A DNA stretch of 64,000 bases from Burkholderia sp. SRS-46 (GTDB lineage Bacteria > Pseudomonadota > Gammaproteobacteria > Burkholderiales > Burkholderiaceae): positions 1 through 64,000 of the forward strand of contig NZ_PTXL01000008.1 in assembly GCF_004343775.1 (NCBI RefSeq). Direction: 5' to 3'. Each line of letters begins with the position of its first letter. The stretch's first letter is position 1. The position numbers and the translations under genes are program-made. The notes beneath the pieces are model-generated. The model saw only the letters and a program-made list of their open reading frames with translations. It had not been told where the DNA came from and searched no databases. This document shows, piece after piece, positions 35,018 through 45,035 of the stretch.

Positions 35018-35052
35018 AACGGCGATGCCCTCGCGGGCATCGCCGTTTTTTT
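35018..35052 (+). terminator. Intrinsic terminator after the SYLF gene
   Basis: Perfect 13-bp stem AACGGCGATGCCC (35018-35030) / GGGCATCGCCGTT (35035-35047) with a 4-nt loop and seven T residues. Confidence 0.9.
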
Positions 35053-35079
35053 GCGCGTGCGCGGGCCGCGCGGGGCCGC

Positions 35080-36144
35080 TCAGGTGGTCGAGTCGATCAC
35101 CTTGAAGCGCGCGCGCTTCTGCGCGCGGATCACCGACTGGTAGACGTCGACGTACTGCTGCGCCATCCGCCGCGACGTGAAGCGTTCCTCGAAGCGCTGC
35201 CGCACCCGCGCGCGCGGCAGCAGGTGCAGCCGGTTGACGGCCGCGACCGCGCTGATCTCATCCTCGACGATGAAGCCCGACACGCCCTCGTCGAGCACCT
35301 CCGGCACCGACCCGCGGTTGAACGCGATCACCGGCGTGCCGCACGCCATCGCCTCGATCATCACGAGGCCGAACGGCTCCGGCCAGTCGATCGGGAACAG
35401 CAGCGCATGCGCGCCCGACAGGAATTCCGCCTTCTGGTGATCCGCGATCTCGCCGACGTACTCGACGTGCGGCAGCGCGAACAGCGGCTTGATCTCGCGC
35501 TCGAAATACTCCTGGTCCGCCGCATCGATCTTCGCGGCGACCTTGATCGGCAGCCCGCACTGCTGCGCGATGCGGATCGCGGTGTCGACGCGCTTTTCCG
35601 GCGAGATGCGGCCGAGGAACGCGAGATAGCGCGGCTCGACCGGCTGCGGCGTATACAGCGACTCGGGCAGCCCGTGATAGACCGTCGTCAGCCATTTCGC
35701 CTGCGGCAGCGGCTGGCGCTGCGCGTTCGAGATCGAGATCACCGGCGCGGTGTTGAAGGTATCGAACACCGGCTGCTGCTCGGGCAGGTCGAGCCGGCCG
35801 TGCAGCGTCGTCACGTAGGGCGTTTCCTGCCGGTTGAAGACCGAGAACGAGTAGTAGTCCATGTGGAAATGGAGGACGTCGAAATCCTTCGCGCGGCGCG
35901 CGACCGTTTCCATCAGCAGCATGTGGGGCGCGATCCGGTCGCGGATCGACAGATCGAGCCGCAGCGCGCGCGGCCACACGGGTTCGAGCTTCGCGCGCGT
36001 CGTCGAATCGCCGCTCGCGAACAGCGTCACGTCGTGACCGAGATCGACGAGCGCCTCGGTGATGTAGGACACGACGCGCTCCGTGCCGCCGTACAGTTTC
36101 GGCGGCACCGATTCGGTCAGCGGGGCGATCTGGGCAATTCTCAT
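35080..36144 (-). CDS. Glycosyltransferase family 4 protein
   Basis: GT-B fold retaining glycosyltransferase of 354 aa. The N-terminal domain begins MRIAQIAPLTESVPPKLYGGTER, the glycine-rich acceptor loop of GT4. The C-terminal domain has FLGRISPEKRVDTAIRIA and the donor motif EPFGLVMIEAMACGTPVIA (E-x7-E). The start ATG at 36142-36144 is used; 24 upstream codons look non-coding. No sugar pathway is next to it, so donor and product are unknown; close relatives are often annotated as trehalose or glycan synthases. Confidence 0.88.
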   Translation of the reverse strand: MRIAQIAPLTESVPPKLYGGTERVVSYITEALVDLGHDVTLFASGDSTTRAKLEPVWPRALRLDLSIRDRIAPHMLLMETVARRAKDFDVLHFHMDYYSFSVFNRQETPYVTTLHGRLDLPEQQPVFDTFNTAPVISISNAQRQPLPQAKWLTTVYHGLPESLYTPQPVEPRYLAFLGRISPEKRVDTAIRIAQQCGLPIKVAAKIDAADQEYFEREIKPLFALPHVEYVGEIADHQKAEFLSGAHALLFPIDWPEPFGLVMIEAMACGTPVIAFNRGSVPEVLDEGVSGFIVEDEISAVAAVNRLHLLPRARVRQRFEERFTSRRMAQQYVDVYQSVIRAQKRARFKVIDSTT

Positions 36145-36283
36145 GATCCACGTCTCCAGTGGGCCGGCGCGTCTCCGGCCGAATATCTCATTATTGGCGA
36201 TCCGGTGGCACGGCACCGGCCGTCTTGCATTTTATGGGTGTTGTTACAGACCGGATACATTCCGGCGCGCGGCCCGCCGCACG

Positions 36284-37459
<1,176 letters not shown>

Positions 37460-37472
37460 GGATCGGTTCGGG

Positions 37473-38645
37473 TCAGCGGCCGTCGGCGGCCTGCGGATCG
37501 GCTGCGGTGTTCGCCGCCGTGCTGGCGGCCGGCGCCCGCTCGTGCGGACGTTCGGGGTTCGGCGCGTCGGGCGCCGACGCGTGCGGAAACAGCTCGGTGC
37601 GGCTGCGCGGCAGGCACTGCGGATAATGCGCGTGGAGATAGGCGATCAGCCCTTCGCGCACGTGGCAGCGCAGGTCGAAGCACCGCGACGAATCGGCCGC
37701 GCTGACGAGCGCCCGCAGCTGCATCGTGCGCTCGGTCGCGTCGGTCACCTGCAGCACCTGCACGCGGCCGTCCCATTCGGGCGCGGCGTGCACGAGGCGC
37801 GCGAGCTCCTCGCGCAGCGGCGCGAGCGGCGTGCGGTAATCGACGGACAGGAACACCGTGCCGATGATCTCCGAGCTGTTGCGCGTCCAGTTCGCGAACG
37901 GGTTCTCGATGAACCACTGCAGCGGCACGACGAGGCGCCGCTGGTCCCACAGACGCACCGACACGTAGGTGCCGGTGATCTCCTCGATACGCCCCCACTC
38001 GCCCTGGATCACGACCACGTCGTCGAGCCGGATCGGCTGCGTCAGCGCGATCTGCAGGCCGGCGATCAGGTTGCCGAGCACCGGGCGCGCGGCGATGCCG
38101 GCGACGAGGCCCGCGACCCCGGCCGACGCGAGCAGGCTTGCGCCGACCTGGCGCACGTTCGGGAAGGTCATCAGCGCGGCGCCGGTGCCGACGATCACGA
38201 TCAGCACCATCACGGTGCGGGACAGCACGCGCGCCTGCGTGTGGATGCGGCGTGCCTGGAGGTTGTCGGCGGCATCCATCGGATGCGCCTCGATGATCGC
38301 CTCGCCGACCGCCGCCACGAGCCGCACCAGCAGCCAGGTCAGCGCCACGATCGTGCCGACGGCCGCGGCGGTGCGCATCCCGCGCACGAACGGCATGCCT
38401 TCGTCGGCCTGCAACCACACGAATTCGAGCGCGAGCAGCGCGAGCGTGACGAGCGACGGCCGGTCGATGTAGCGCAGCACCACGCGCAGTATCGGATACG
38501 GGCTCGCGATGCGCTTGACGATGCGCGCGCCGATCCGGTGCGCGGCCGTGCCGACCAGCACGACGACGGCCGACACGATCAGCGTGCCGAGCCACGAATG
38601 CAATGGCGCATCGGCGATGCGCTGCAGTTCCTCGATTGAAATCAT
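37473..38645 (-). CDS. MscS-family mechanosensitive ion channel
   Basis: Inner-membrane protein of 390 aa with about five N-terminal helices and the conserved MscS core. The pore helix region is ASLLASAGVAGLVAGIAARPVLGNLIAGLQIALTQPIRLDD (given in parts: GVAGLVAGIAA). The beta domain then has VVIQGEWGRIEEITGTYVS and the C-terminal alpha/beta part follows. A Pro/Ala-rich tail ends the protein. The start MISIEELQR (ATG 38643-38645) is preferred over an 18-codon extension. It may release solutes on hypo-osmotic shock. Confidence 0.92.
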   Translation of the reverse strand: MISIEELQRIADAPLHSWLGTLIVSAVVVLVGTAAHRIGARIVKRIASPYPILRVVLRYIDRPSLVTLALLALEFVWLQADEGMPFVRGMRTAAAVGTIVALTWLLVRLVAAVGEAIIEAHPMDAADNLQARRIHTQARVLSRTVMVLIVIVGTGAALMTFPNVRQVGASLLASAGVAGLVAGIAARPVLGNLIAGLQIALTQPIRLDDVVVIQGEWGRIEEITGTYVSVRLWDQRRLVVPLQWFIENPFANWTRNSSEIIGTVFLSVDYRTPLAPLREELARLVHAAPEWDGRVQVLQVTDATERTMQLRALVSAADSSRCFDLRCHVREGLIAYLHAHYPQCLPRSRTELFPHASAPDAPNPERPHERAPAASTAANTAADPQAADGR

Positions 38646-38743
38646 CGACGCCCGAGCTTCTTCGGTTAAGGAGGCGCGCGCGCCTCGTCCTGGATGCATC
38701 GGCGACAGCCCGGGCGCGGCGCCCGCCCGGGCATGGCTTCAGG

Positions 38744-39100
38744 TCAGTTGCCGCCCCTGCAGGGAAACGCCTTGCCGAGGCCGAGCGACACCGCGGTGCT
38801 CGCGTTGTAGTCGGCCAGCTTCGGATTTTCCGCGATGTACTTGCGCACCGCGTCGGTCATCTGCTGTGCGCGGATGTCCGGCGGCAGGCAGAAATACTGG
38901 CCGACGCGCGGCCCGGTCGTGCCGCCGATCGCGTCGATGGTGTTGTAGACGCCGTCGGCGGCGCCCTCGATGTAGGCCGCGCACGACGCCCGCGACTTGA
39001 CGTCCGTCTTCGCGCACAGCCGGTCGAGATCGCCGCCCGTGAAGGCTGCCGCCGTCAACGGCACGGCGAACGCCGCGGCACAAAACATAGCCCGCAACAT
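38744..39100 (-). CDS. Rap1a/Tai-like secreted protein
   Basis: Small exported protein of 118 aa with the Rap1a/Tai immunity domain pattern. A signal peptide ends near residue 19 (LTAAAF). The domain shows CAAYIEGAADG (40-50), FCLPPDI (70-76), the helix DAVRKYIAENPK, and the final AFPC (111-114). Four cysteines at 29, 40, 71 and 114 could form two disulfides. Family members neutralise T6SS amidase effectors, but many are orphans. No T6SS or amidase gene is in the window. Confidence 0.75.
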   Translation of the reverse strand: MLRAMFCAAAFAVPLTAAAFTGGDLDRLCAKTDVKSRASCAAYIEGAADGVYNTIDAIGGTTGPRVGQYFCLPPDIRAQQMTDAVRKYIAENPKLADYNASTAVSLGLGKAFPCRGGN

Positions 39101-39187
39101 GGTGTTCCTTATGTCAATGCGGCCCGAGACCGCCCGCTGCAACGCCCCGGCGCCGCCGGCCGCGCCCGGCCGGCCCGCCGAAAACCG

Positions 39188-39895
39188 TTATTTTGCACTC
39201 TTTTGCGCGTCCGCCGGCGACGAGGCGCCGACGCGCTCGGTGCGCTTGCTCAGGATCTCCGTCGCGTCCGGCGCCTTGTAGTGCTTCGCGAATTCGAGCG
39301 CGGTCAGGCCGAGCTGGTTCTTCACCTGCGGATCGGCGCCCTGGTCGAGCAGCAGGTTGACCGTCGACGCGTGGTTGCCGCGCGCCGCCATCATCAGCGG
39401 CGTCGTGCCGTTCGGCGCCGCGGTGTCGATGTAGGCGTCGTGATCGAGCAGCACCTTGACGACCGCATCCTGGCCGTTGGTGGCCGCGTAGTGCAGCGGC
39501 GCCCAGCCCTTCTTGCTGACTTCCGCGCCCTTGTCGATCAGCAGCTTCACGAGCCCGACGTCGCCGTTCAGCGACGCGAGCATCAGCGCGTTCTCGCCCG
39601 CCTTGTCTTCCTTCTCGAGGTCGATCTTCGGCGCCGCGACGAGCGCCGCCGCGACCTTGTCGGATTTCTCGCGCGCGGCGATCACGAGCAGCGGATCGCC
39701 GTTCGGCGCGAGCGTGTTCGGATCGAGGCCGTTCTTCAGCTGCTTGCCGATGTCGGCGATGTCGTCGAACTTGACCGCCTTGACGAGCGCGTCGAGCGAT
39801 TCCGCGTGCGCGCCGACGGCCGCGAACAGCCCGCCCGCGACGAGTGCGGCGGCGACGAGCGCACGTTTCGGCAGATGGTTGATCGGCTGGGTCAT
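39188..39895 (-). CDS. Periplasmic ankyrin-repeat protein
   Basis: Exported protein of 235 aa. A signal peptide (residues 1-31) ends in GAHA before Glu-Ser. About five ankyrin repeats follow, for example GLDPNTLAPNGDPLLVIAARE, KAGENALMLASLNGDVGLVKLLIDKGAE and GWAPLHYAATNGQDAVVKVLL in the middle (shown only as repeat units). Ankyrin repeats mediate protein binding; a target is not evident. It lies 46 nt after tatD and 87 nt before the Rap1a/Tai-like gene. Confidence 0.88.
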   Translation of the reverse strand: MTQPINHLPKRALVAAALVAGGLFAAVGAHAESLDALVKAVKFDDIADIGKQLKNGLDPNTLAPNGDPLLVIAAREKSDKVAAALVAAPKIDLEKEDKAGENALMLASLNGDVGLVKLLIDKGAEVSKKGWAPLHYAATNGQDAVVKVLLDHDAYIDTAAPNGTTPLMMAARGNHASTVNLLLDQGADPQVKNQLGLTALEFAKHYKAPDATEILSKRTERVGASSPADAQKSAK

Positions 39896-39941
39896 TGTTG
39901 TGGGCTCCTTCCCCTGGGTTGTCGGCTGCGTCGCGCCGCCG

Positions 39942-40721
39942 TCAGCGGGCAATCTTGAACAGCCGGAAAAAGTTCTGCGTGGTCGCGTCGGCCAGCGCCT
40001 CGACGGCGAGGCCGCGCTCGGACGCGATAAAGCGTCCGACATGGCTGACGTAAGCAGGTTCATTCGGCTTGCCGCGATACGGCACCGGCGCGAGGTACGG
40101 CGAATCGGTCTCGATCAGCAGCCGGTCGAGCGGCACGCGGCGCGCGACGTCCTGCACGTCGGTCGCGTTCTTGAACGTGACGATCCCCGACAGCGAGATG
40201 TGGAAGTTCTGCGCGAGCGCCTGCTCGGCAACCGGCCACGGCTCGGTGAAGCAGTGCATCACGCCGCCCGGCACCTCGGCGCGTTCCTCGGCCATGATCC
40301 GCAGCGTGTCCTCCGACGACGACCGCGTGTGGATGATCAGCGGCTTCATCGTCGCGTGCGCGGCGCGGATGTGCGTGCGGAACCGCTCGCGCTGCCACTC
40401 CATGTCGGCAATCGAGCGGCCTTCGAGCCGGTAGTAGTCGAGGCCCGTCTCGCCGATCGCGACGACCTTCGGGTGCGCGGCCAGCTCGACCAGCTCGGCG
40501 AGCGTCGGCTCCCGCGCGTCCTCGTGATCGGGATGGACACCGACCGACGCGTACACGTTGTCGTGCGCATCCGCGATCGCGAGCACGTCCGGCAAGGTCT
40601 CGAAGTCGACCGACACGCACAGCGCGTGCGTGACGTCGTGCGTGCGCATGTTCTCGAGCACGGCCGGCAGGCGGTCGGCGAGACCCTTGAAATTGATGTG
40701 GCAATGAGAATCGACGAACAT
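39942..40721 (-). CDS. TatD-family metal-dependent hydrolase
   Basis: Amidohydrolase-fold nuclease of the TatD/YcfH type, 259 aa. Metal-binding motifs are DSHCHI (His6, His8), IGETGLDYY, IIHTRSS, MHCFTE and ETDSPYLAP. Members act as 3'-5' exonucleases or are implicated in DNA repair; the exact substrate here is unknown. Its place after holB and tmk matches E. coli ycfH. The start MFVDSHCHINF leaves the first metal motif at the very N-terminus, as usual. Confidence 0.93.
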   Translation of the reverse strand: MFVDSHCHINFKGLADRLPAVLENMRTHDVTHALCVSVDFETLPDVLAIADAHDNVYASVGVHPDHEDAREPTLAELVELAAHPKVVAIGETGLDYYRLEGRSIADMEWQRERFRTHIRAAHATMKPLIIHTRSSSEDTLRIMAEERAEVPGGVMHCFTEPWPVAEQALAQNFHISLSGIVTFKNATDVQDVARRVPLDRLLIETDSPYLAPVPYRGKPNEPAYVSHVGRFIASERGLAVEALADATTQNFFRLFKIAR

Positions 40722-40754
40722 CGTGTTTCCTGAATACGGTTGAGCAGCGGCCGG

Positions 40755-41270
40755 CTAGGCGCCCGTTGCGCGGCCGTCCAGCCGCTTCCCGACGATCACG
40801 AGATCGCGCTCGACACCGTCGAGCACGGCCACGCGCGGCAGATGCCCCCACCGCTCGAAGCCGAAGCGCGCGAACAGCTTCAGGCTCGCTTCGTTGTGGC
40901 CGAAGATGAAGCCGAGCGCCGTGTCGACGCCGAACTCGGGCGCGCGCGCGAGCGCCGTTTCGAGCAGCCGCGTGCCGAGCCCCTTGCCGCGCGCCGCCTC
41001 GTCGAGATAGATGCTGATCTCGGCGGTGTGACGGTACGCGGGCCGGCCGTAGAAATCCGAGTAGCTGAGCCACGCGATCACGCGCCCGGCCTCCTCGACC
41101 ACCCACAGCGGCCGCGTGCGCGGGCCGTGCGCGTCGAACCACGCGCGCCGGCTGTCGACGCTCACTGGCTCGAGATCGGCCGTGACCTGCCGCGACGCGA
41201 CCGTCGAGTTGTAGATCGCGACGATCGCCGGCAAATCGGCCTCGGTCGCATCACGATAGAAATCGGTCAT
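40755..41270 (-). CDS. GNAT acetyltransferase, phosphinothricin acetyltransferase-like
   Basis: N-acetyltransferase of 171 aa similar to the PAT/bar and YncA/MddA group, which acetylate phosphinothricin-like amino acids or methionine sulfoximine/sulfone. The start IVAIYNSTVASRQVTADLEPV, the acetyl-CoA loop ARGKGLGTRLLE and the FGHNEASLKLFARFGFERWG end region are characteristic. Substrate is inferred only from family. It lies between holB (43 nt) and tatD (33 nt), an insertion relative to the usual tmk-holB-tatD order. Confidence 0.85.
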   Translation of the reverse strand: MTDFYRDATEADLPAIVAIYNSTVASRQVTADLEPVSVDSRRAWFDAHGPRTRPLWVVEEAGRVIAWLSYSDFYGRPAYRHTAEISIYLDEAARGKGLGTRLLETALARAPEFGVDTALGFIFGHNEASLKLFARFGFERWGHLPRVAVLDGVERDLVIVGKRLDGRATGA

Positions 41271-41313
41271 CGCACGTTCACCCGGACTTCAACCCCAACA
41301 ATCGATCCTGCGT

Positions 41314-42345
41314 TCACGCGAACATGTCCCGGTAGCCGAGAAACAGTTCCTCGAAGACCAGCCGCGCGTTGAGCGGATGGTTCTCGACCATGCGCTGGCG
41401 CGTCACGGCCTTCATGAAGCGCGCGAACGCGTTCGCATCGAGCGCGCCTGCGCAGCGCGCGAGCGCCGGCGCATGCGTCGGGAAATAGCGCGGCGCGCCC
41501 GCCATCCGCTGGGCGAGCAGGTCGTACAGCCAGCGCTGCAGCCAGCCGAGCACGAGCGGCATCGGCAGCTTCTGCAGCGCCTCGCCGCACGCGAACGGGT
41601 CGCACCCCGCGCCCGCCGCGAGCTGGCCGAGCGTGAAATCGCGCAGCGGACGGTTCTCGTCGCTCGCGAGCGCGAGCGCCGCGAGCGGCGCGCCGCCCGC
41701 CTCGGCGAGCAGCGCCGGCGCATCGGCGACACCCTGCGCGGCGAGCCACGCGGCGGCGGCCTCCGGCGCGGGCACCGTCATCGGCCATTGCCGGCAGCGG
41801 CTGATGATGGTCGGCAGCAGGCGGTCGATGCGCGCCGACACGAGCAGGAACACCACGCCCGCCGGCGGCTCCTCGAGCGTCTTCAGCAGCGCATTCGACG
41901 CGGCGACGTTGAGCGCCTCGGCCGGATACAGCACGACGACGCGCGCGCCGCCGCGGTGCGAACCGACGCCGCAGAAATCCAGCAGCGCGCGCACCTGCTC
42001 GATCTTGATCTCCTTGCTCGGCGCGCGGGTCTTCTTGCCGCCGTCGTCCGCGTCGGCGGGCTTGCCGGCATCATCCGCCGCGCCCGGCGCTTCGCCGGCG
42101 AGCGCTTCCGGCAGCACGATCCGGTAGTCCGGATGGTTGCCCTGCGCGAACCAGTTGCAGGCCGCGCAGGTGCCGCACGGCGCGCCGTCCGGCTGTGGCG
42201 CTTCGCACAGGAAGCCCTGCGCGAGATGCTGCGCGAAGCGCAGCTTGCCGATGCCGGCCTGGCCGTGCAGCAGCAGCGCATGCGGCCATTGCGCGCGCAA
42301 CTGCTGCAGGCGGTTCCAGTCGTCGGTTTGCCACGGATAGATCAT
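41314..42345 (-). CDS. holB: DNA polymerase III subunit delta prime
   Basis: Clamp-loader subunit of 343 aa. The P-loop region reads GQAGIGKL (28-35), lacking the Ser/Thr after Lys, as expected for the non-ATP-binding delta prime. Zinc ligands are Cys47, Cys57, Cys60 and Cys63. The SRC arginine-finger motif is seen in ISRCRQW. An insertion rich in Asp/Lys sits around residues 85-115. The start MIYPWQTDDW is used in place of a long upstream opening. Confidence 0.95.
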   Translation of the reverse strand: MIYPWQTDDWNRLQQLRAQWPHALLLHGQAGIGKLRFAQHLAQGFLCEAPQPDGAPCGTCAACNWFAQGNHPDYRIVLPEALAGEAPGAADDAGKPADADDGGKKTRAPSKEIKIEQVRALLDFCGVGSHRGGARVVVLYPAEALNVAASNALLKTLEEPPAGVVFLLVSARIDRLLPTIISRCRQWPMTVPAPEAAAAWLAAQGVADAPALLAEAGGAPLAALALASDENRPLRDFTLGQLAAGAGCDPFACGEALQKLPMPLVLGWLQRWLYDLLAQRMAGAPRYFPTHAPALARCAGALDANAFARFMKAVTRQRMVENHPLNARLVFEELFLGYRDMFA

Positions 42346-42364
42346 GTGCGTCCTTGGTCGGGGC

Positions 42365-42985
42365 TTACAGCGCGGCGAGCACGCGTTCGAGCTGCTTGCG
42401 GATGTCGGGGATCGCCTGCGTCGCGTCGACGATCGCGAAACGGTGCGGTGCCTCTTCAGCACGCCGCAGGTATTCGCCGCGCGTGCGCGCGAAGAACGCG
42501 TCGGACTCGCTCTCGAACTTGTCGGGCATCCGCGCCGCGCCGCGCCGCTCGCTCGCGACCTGCGGCGCGACGTCGAACAGCACCGTCAGGTCCGGCTGGA
42601 AGCCGCCCTGCACCCAGCGCTCGAGCGCCTCGAGCTTGTCGCGCGGCAGCCCGCGGCCGCCGCCCTGGTACGCGAAGGTCGCATCGGTGAAGCGGTCGGA
42701 CACGACCCAGTCGCCGCGCGTGAGCGCCGGCTCGATCACGAGCGCGAGATGCTCGCGCCGCGCGGCGAACATCAGCAGCGCCTCGGTCTCGAGGTCCATC
42801 GGCTGGTTCAGCAGGATCTCGCGCAGCTTCTCGCCGAGCTGCGTGCCGCCCGGCTCGCGCGTGACGACGACCTGCCGGCCGGCGCCGGCCAGCTTGCCCT
42901 GCAGACGTTCGCAAAACCAGCTCAGGTGGGTGGTCTTCCCCGCCCCGTCGATGCCTTCGAACGTAATGAATTTCCCGCGCGCCAT
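42365..42985 (-). CDS. tmk: Thymidylate kinase
   Basis: Phosphorylates dTMP to dTDP. The 206-aa protein has the P-loop FEGIDGAGKTTH (9-20), the DR motif in VVSDRFTDATFAYQGGGRG, and a LID region with Arg residues. Its ATG overlaps the mltG stop by one nucleotide, so translation is probably coupled. It is followed by holB after 19 nt. Confidence 0.97.
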   Translation of the reverse strand: MARGKFITFEGIDGAGKTTHLSWFCERLQGKLAGAGRQVVVTREPGGTQLGEKLREILLNQPMDLETEALLMFAARREHLALVIEPALTRGDWVVSDRFTDATFAYQGGGRGLPRDKLEALERWVQGGFQPDLTVLFDVAPQVASERRGAARMPDKFESESDAFFARTRGEYLRRAEEAPHRFAIVDATQAIPDIRKQLERVLAAL

Positions 42986-44007
42986 TATTGACCTCGTATG
43001 TATTTGTCCACGGCCTTGTTGTGATCGCCGAGCGTATTGGAGAACACGCTCGAGCCGTCGCCCTTCGCGACGAAGTAGAGCGCGCTCGTCGTCGCCGGAT
43101 TGATCGCCGCCTGCAGTGCCGCGACACCGGGCAGTGCGATCGGGGTCGGCGGCAGCCCGCGCCGGGTGTAGGTATTGTAGGGAGTGTCGGCCTGCAGGTC
43201 GCGCTTGCGCAGACGGCCGTCGTACGCATCGCCGAGCCCGTAGATCACCGACGGATCGGTCTGCAGCGGCATGCCGATGCGCAGCCGGTTCGCGAACACC
43301 GCCGCGACGAACGCGCGGTCGGCCGCATGGCCGGTTTCCTTCTCGACGATCGACGCGATCGTCAGCGCTTCGTAAGGCGTCTTGTACGGCAGGCCCGGCA
43401 CGCGCGCCGCCCATGCCTCGTCGAGACGCGTCTGCATCAGCCGATACGCGCGCCGGTAGATGTTCAAGTCGCTCGCGCCCTTGTCGAACAGGTAGGTGTC
43501 GGGAAAGAACAGCCCCTCGCCGCTGCCTCGCTGAACCGTGCCGTCCGGCGCGCCGATCGCGCGCAGCAGGTCCGCGTCGCTCATGCCGGCCGTCGTGTGC
43601 ACGAGATCCGGATTCCCGTCGAGCTCCGCGCGCATCCGCTTGAAGGTCCAGCCTTCGATCACGGTCGCGACGAATTCGTTGACGTCGCCGCGCGCGATCT
43701 TCTGCAGCACCTCATATGGCGTGACGCCGGTCTTGAATTCGTAGTTGCCGGACTTGAGCTGGCTCGACAGGCCGAGCACGCGCGTCATCGCGACGAAGAT
43801 GACCGGCTCGACCGGCACGCCGCCGCGCTTCAGTTGCAGCGCGACGCCCTTCACGCTGCTGCGCGGCTTGATCGTGACGTCGAGCGATGCGGCGCCGAGC
43901 AGCAGCGGCCGGGTCGCCCAGTAATACGCACCGCCGGCACCGGCGGCGACCGCGACGACGGCCAGCACCGCGACCGTCGCAATGCATTTCTTCAATAGGG
44001 ACAGCAC
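42985..44007 (-). CDS. mltG: Endolytic murein transglycosylase MltG
   Basis: Inner-membrane-anchored lytic transglycosylase that cuts nascent glycan strands and sets their length. The 340-aa protein has one N-terminal helix (about 7-29), a LysM-like subdomain, and the YceG catalytic domain with GLFFPDTYLF (165-174) and catalytic Glu222 in ASIVEKETG. QTDPSVIYGLG and YNTYTRRGLPPTPI follow. The start is a GTG at 44007. It opens the mltG-tmk-holB group and is divergent from the next plus-strand genes. Confidence 0.95.
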   Translation of the reverse strand: MLSLLKKCIATVAVLAVVAVAAGAGGAYYWATRPLLLGAASLDVTIKPRSSVKGVALQLKRGGVPVEPVIFVAMTRVLGLSSQLKSGNYEFKTGVTPYEVLQKIARGDVNEFVATVIEGWTFKRMRAELDGNPDLVHTTAGMSDADLLRAIGAPDGTVQRGSGEGLFFPDTYLFDKGASDLNIYRRAYRLMQTRLDEAWAARVPGLPYKTPYEALTIASIVEKETGHAADRAFVAAVFANRLRIGMPLQTDPSVIYGLGDAYDGRLRKRDLQADTPYNTYTRRGLPPTPIALPGVAALQAAINPATTSALYFVAKGDGSSVFSNTLGDHNKAVDKYIRGQ

Positions 44008-44322
44008 AATGGGTGTTTGACGTTAAAGCAGTAAACCGCTGATTTTCAACAGAAAGCTCGCGCCGGCGAGCCGTGGGGCTGGGCCGCGTTCGTGGTTTCC
44101 CGGGGTGTTGAGCCCTACATTGTATCGATGTGGACACGCTTTGGTCAGCGCATCGCCATGTGATGGCCCGGCCCCGAAGCGGGTCGCCGCGACAGATGAC
44201 CGTCACACATTACAAAATAAGTACACTTTCCTTTCGCAGATGTAACATTCCAGCGCGCATGTCGACCTTCCGGACTGCTCGGGGAAGCGATTCCGCCATT
44301 GCTTATTTTTTGAGGAAACTGC
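44008..44322. other. Divergent intergenic region between mltG and a reductase gene
   Basis: 315 bp with no gene. It contains an AT-rich patch (about 44207-44240 and 44298-44312), unusual for the neighbourhood, that may hold promoters for both directions. GAGGA precedes the plus-strand ATG. I could not assign specific -35/-10 pairs with confidence. Confidence 0.5.
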
Positions 44323-44862
44323 ATGTCGAAGCTGGTTTATTACGTTGCCGCGACGATGGACGGCTATATCGCCACGCAACAACACACGCTGGACTGGCTG
44401 GAGAACTTCCCGCTCGGCGACGACGCGACACCGTACGACGATTTCTATCGAGGCATCGGCGCGGTCATCATGGGCGGCGGAACCTATCAGTGGATCGTCG
44501 CCAATTCGGCCGGCGATTGGCCGTACAAGGACGTTCCCGCATTCATCCTGACCCGTCGCGATCTGCCGGTGTCGCCCGGCCTGAACATCGTGCTCAGACA
44601 GGGTTCCGCGCACGCGATTGCAGCGGAGGCCACGCGGGCCGCGGGCGGGAAAGACGTCTGGGTGGTCGGGGGTGGCAAGACCGCCGCCTTCTTCGCCGAC
44701 GCCGGGGAATTGCAGCAGCTCGTCGTCACGACCGTTCCGGTCTTCATCGGCGCCGGGATCGCGATGCTTCCGGTCAGTCGGAACGTCAGCGTGCACCCGA
44801 CGTCGCAACGCGTCCTGAAGAGCGGCGCGATGGAATCCGTCCTGGATATCAGGCGCAATTAG
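44323..44862 (+). CDS. RibD C-terminal / dihydrofolate reductase-like protein
   Basis: Protein of 179 aa with the RibD C-terminal (DHFR-like) fold. The first strand YYVAATMDGYIA, IMGGGTYQWI, and the NADPH motif DVWVVGGGKTAAFF (with GGG) are visible. Members reduce flavin precursors or unknown substrates; the family is broad and function cannot be set from sequence alone. It stands alone between mltG and ygfZ, two genes that are commonly adjacent and divergent in this group, which suggests a later insertion. Confidence 0.85.
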   Translation: MSKLVYYVAATMDGYIATQQHTLDWLENFPLGDDATPYDDFYRGIGAVIMGGGTYQWIVANSAGDWPYKDVPAFILTRRDLPVSPGLNIVLRQGSAHAIAAEATRAAGGKDVWVVGGGKTAAFFADAGELQQLVVTTVPVFIGAGIAMLPVSRNVSVHPTSQRVLKSGAMESVLDIRRN

Positions 44863-44983
44863 CGGCATCGAGGCGCACGGTCGCGCCAGGGCGACGGATG
44901 CGGCTCGCCCTTCCTTGCCGCACAAGACTCCGACAAGCCTCACTCCAGTAGGGACATGCGAAACGCGACATCGGCAAGGCTCA

Positions 44984-44989
44984 TATAAT
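44984..44989 (+). promoter_or_regulatory. Candidate -10 box for ygfZ
   Basis: Perfect TATAAT (44984-44989), about 47 nt before the ygfZ ATG. No good -35 is present at 16-18 bp, so only the -10 is supported. Confidence 0.4.
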
Positions 44990-45035
44990 GTTCGTTCGCC
45001 TACGCCAAAGTCAGCATCGACTGTTCCCTCATTCC

